From DASTPP01 sp035762175 (GTDB lineage Bacteria > Myxococcota_A > Polyangia > Polyangiales > Polyangiaceae): 64,000 bases of DNA. Positions 63,501 to 64,000 of the stretch are shown in pieces; position 1 is the stretch's first letter, and each line of letters starts with the position of its first letter. The notes beneath the pieces are model-generated. The model was given only the letters and a program-made list of their open reading frames with translations, had not been told where the DNA came from and did not search any database. The stretch is from assembly GCA_035762175.1 (NCBI GenBank), contig DASTPP010000174.1:1-64000 (forward strand). The letters run 5' to 3'. The position numbers were made by a program, and so were the translations under genes.

Positions 63501-63707
63501 AACGGTCACGTACTGCTCGACCTCGACCGGCGAAAGAGCCGGGGCGGTCGTGATGACTTGCACCTGGACGTTGGTCACGTCCGGCACGGCGTCGATGGGT
63601 AGACTCAGGGCGGCCCGGATGCCGACGGCGACGAAAAGCAACGTGGCGACGAGGACGACGGCGCGGTTTCGGAGCGACCACGCGACGATGGCCGAGAGCA
63701 GCGCCAT
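60552..63707 (-). CDS. czcA: CzcA-type RND heavy-metal efflux pump
   Basis: 1,051 residues from ATG 63707. RND fold: twelve TM segments in two halves, with N-terminal SLRNRAVVLVATLLFVAVGI. TM4 motif SLGAIDFGLIVDGAVIIVE with the Asp/Glu pair of the HME class, and VGFVALFGVAVLNGLVLVS in the second half. It exports divalent metals with CzcB and an outer-membrane channel (not in the window). One base separates it from the czcB stop. Overlaps czcD. Confidence 0.94.
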   Translation of the reverse strand: MALLSAIVAWSLRNRAVVLVATLLFVAVGIRAALSLPIDAVPDVTNVQVQVITTAPALSPVEVEQYVTVPVERAMAGVPKSTEVRSVSKYGLSVVTVVFDDGTDIYFARQLVGERMRDAQAAVPAQYGKPEVGPISSGLGEIYQFVVKNDGLSLMQREELLDWVIAPQLRTVRGVIEVNSFGGENRQYQVIIDPRRLQAAGVSVAQVAEGLERSNANAGGGYIQHNREQFVIGTDGLVKDLDDLRRVVIGATPQGVPITIATVADVQFGPRLRRGAATRDGEGEVVIGVAMMLLGENSRTVTETVKQKLATLQPSLPPGTSIEPFYDRSALVDRTIGTVGTNLLEGAALVALVLFLLLGDLRAGVVVATVIPLSMLFAVTAMNAWGLSGNLMSLGAIDFGLIVDGAVIIVENAVRRLSERRAELGRALSADERTLVVREATLEVRQASVFGEAIIAIVYLPILALTGIEGKLFRPMATTVLLALLGAFVLSLTLVPVLTSYVVREKAGGHETWLLRKAHAAYVPALRAAMRRRWATLGAGVLALAAAVAVATRIGAEFVPQLDEGDLLIEARRLPGIALDESVATALRLERAVRTIPEVTHVVSRTGAPEVATDPMGIEQSDVYIGLKPHDEWRDGLDKEELAKQIAAAADEAVPEVAGAISQPIQMRTNELVAGVRSDVAVLLYGPDLDRLKELGEKTAELVRKTPGAADVRVEQVAGLRYLRVVPDRAKLARYGLTIDDVNQITETMAVGHEVGEVLEGERRFGIVLKTGHGFSGDLARLAALPLRSVSGQIVPLGDVAELSFREGPAQVSRENQSRRLSVEFNVRGRDLMSVVREAQDAVARDLHAPTGYRVEWGGQFEHYADAKARLSLVVPLAFALILFLLWMAFRSMRTAALIFLGVPFAVVGGVVALWLRELPFSISAGVGFVALFGVAVLNGLVLVSFAQHLEEGGADHVEAIGRAAELRLRPVLMTALVASLGFLPMALSTAPGSEVQRPLATVVIGGLISATALTLFVLPVVYAYFGGRSRRDAAGTIEAPSSRREAPHGA

Positions 63708-63708
63708 G

Positions 63709-64000
63709 TCAGTCGTCCTCCGCCAGGGTGCTCTTGAGCACCGCACTCTTGAGCGTGAAGGCGCCCTCGACCACGACCTGCTCGCCCTCGCGCAGCCCCG
63801 ACGTGATCGCTACCTTGCCGAGGGCCGAACGCCCCGGCACGACCTCGTGTAGCTCGAAGTCGCCGTCGGACTCGCGCACGAAGACGGCGGGCTTGCCGGC
63901 CACTTCGACGATGGCGTCGCGGGCGACGACGAGCACGGGCTCGGCCGCCTCGGCCCCGAGGGCGACGCGCGCGTTGCCGAAGAGGCCCACCCGCAAGAGG
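63709..64000 (-). CDS. czcB: CzcB-type periplasmic adaptor (C-terminal part, cut by edge)
   Basis: The visible 97 C-terminal codons show the membrane-fusion-protein end: RVALGAEAAEPVLVVARDAI, then KPAVFVRESDGDFELHEV, then SGLREGEQVVVEGAFTLKSA. The N-terminal part lies outside. It couples CzcA to the outer-membrane channel. First gene of the czcB-czcA-czcD run seen here. Confidence 0.88.
   Translation of the reverse strand, partial: LLRVGLFGNARVALGAEAAEPVLVVARDAIVEVAGKPAVFVRESDGDFELHEVVPGRSALGKVAITSGLREGEQVVVEGAFTLKSAVLKSTLAEDD

Overview
The window looks like chromosome of a very GC-rich myxobacterium (Myxococcota, probably Polyangia). This is inferred from third-position G/C in almost every housekeeping codon, three Hanks-type Ser/Thr kinases, PEGA/TPR and FHA proteins, a VKOR-thioredoxin fusion, and atpD-atpC standing apart from the other ATP synthase genes. 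No species can be named from the sequence alone.

Layout. (1) 1-19.3 kb is core-like: malate synthase (cut by the left edge) divergent from a RamB/ScfR-type regulator; a nucleotide-transporter-like HEAT protein and a PEGA protein; a kinase translationally coupled to a pentapeptide/ion-channel-like protein; an AEC permease whose stop codon has been displaced by a 32-bp perfect inverted repeat; a TlpA / OmpA-like / VKOR-Trx envelope group; purF; a polytopic membrane protein; atpD-atpC; tRNA-Arg(CCU). (2) 19.4-42 kb is accessory DNA with visibly lower GC and mixed codon use. It holds an XRE-kinase pair, a tyrosine integrase with an HTH partner, a duplicated small-protein family, two ParB-like proteins, an AbiE-type toxin-antitoxin pair with a 37-bp perfect inverted repeat over the antitoxin start, a phage gpII/X-like replication protein candidate, a complete type II CBASS operon, a DUF3987 protein and small RHH and ArsR regulators. 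(3) 42,061-44,828 is an intact IS21-family element with a 5-bp target duplication. (4) 45.0-52.9 kb is a signalling/envelope cluster (kinase divergent from TPR/PEGA, double-FHA, PEGA and lipoprotein-like genes). (5) 52.9-57.6 kb is accessory again: 41-bp tandem repeats, a DUF262/DUF1524 protein, an RHH regulator with a hairpin operator candidate, and small unknowns. (6) 57.7-64 kb returns to core-like composition: a methyltransferase, a small lipoprotein and a czc-type metal efflux set (CDF, CzcD, CzcA, start of CzcB).

The most coherent system is the CBASS operon at 30.8-35.4 kb: effector, CD-NTase, E1-E2 Cap2 and JAMM Cap3, all co-directional and overlapping. It sits in an element that also carries an AbiE pair and, farther away, a GmrSD-like DUF262 protein, so the region reads as a small defence island. 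CBASS, AbiE and DUF262 are known classes. The less explained parts are the XRE-kinase pair, the duplicated 70-residue domain, the palindrome in front of the nuclease-less ParB-like gene and the large inverted repeats.
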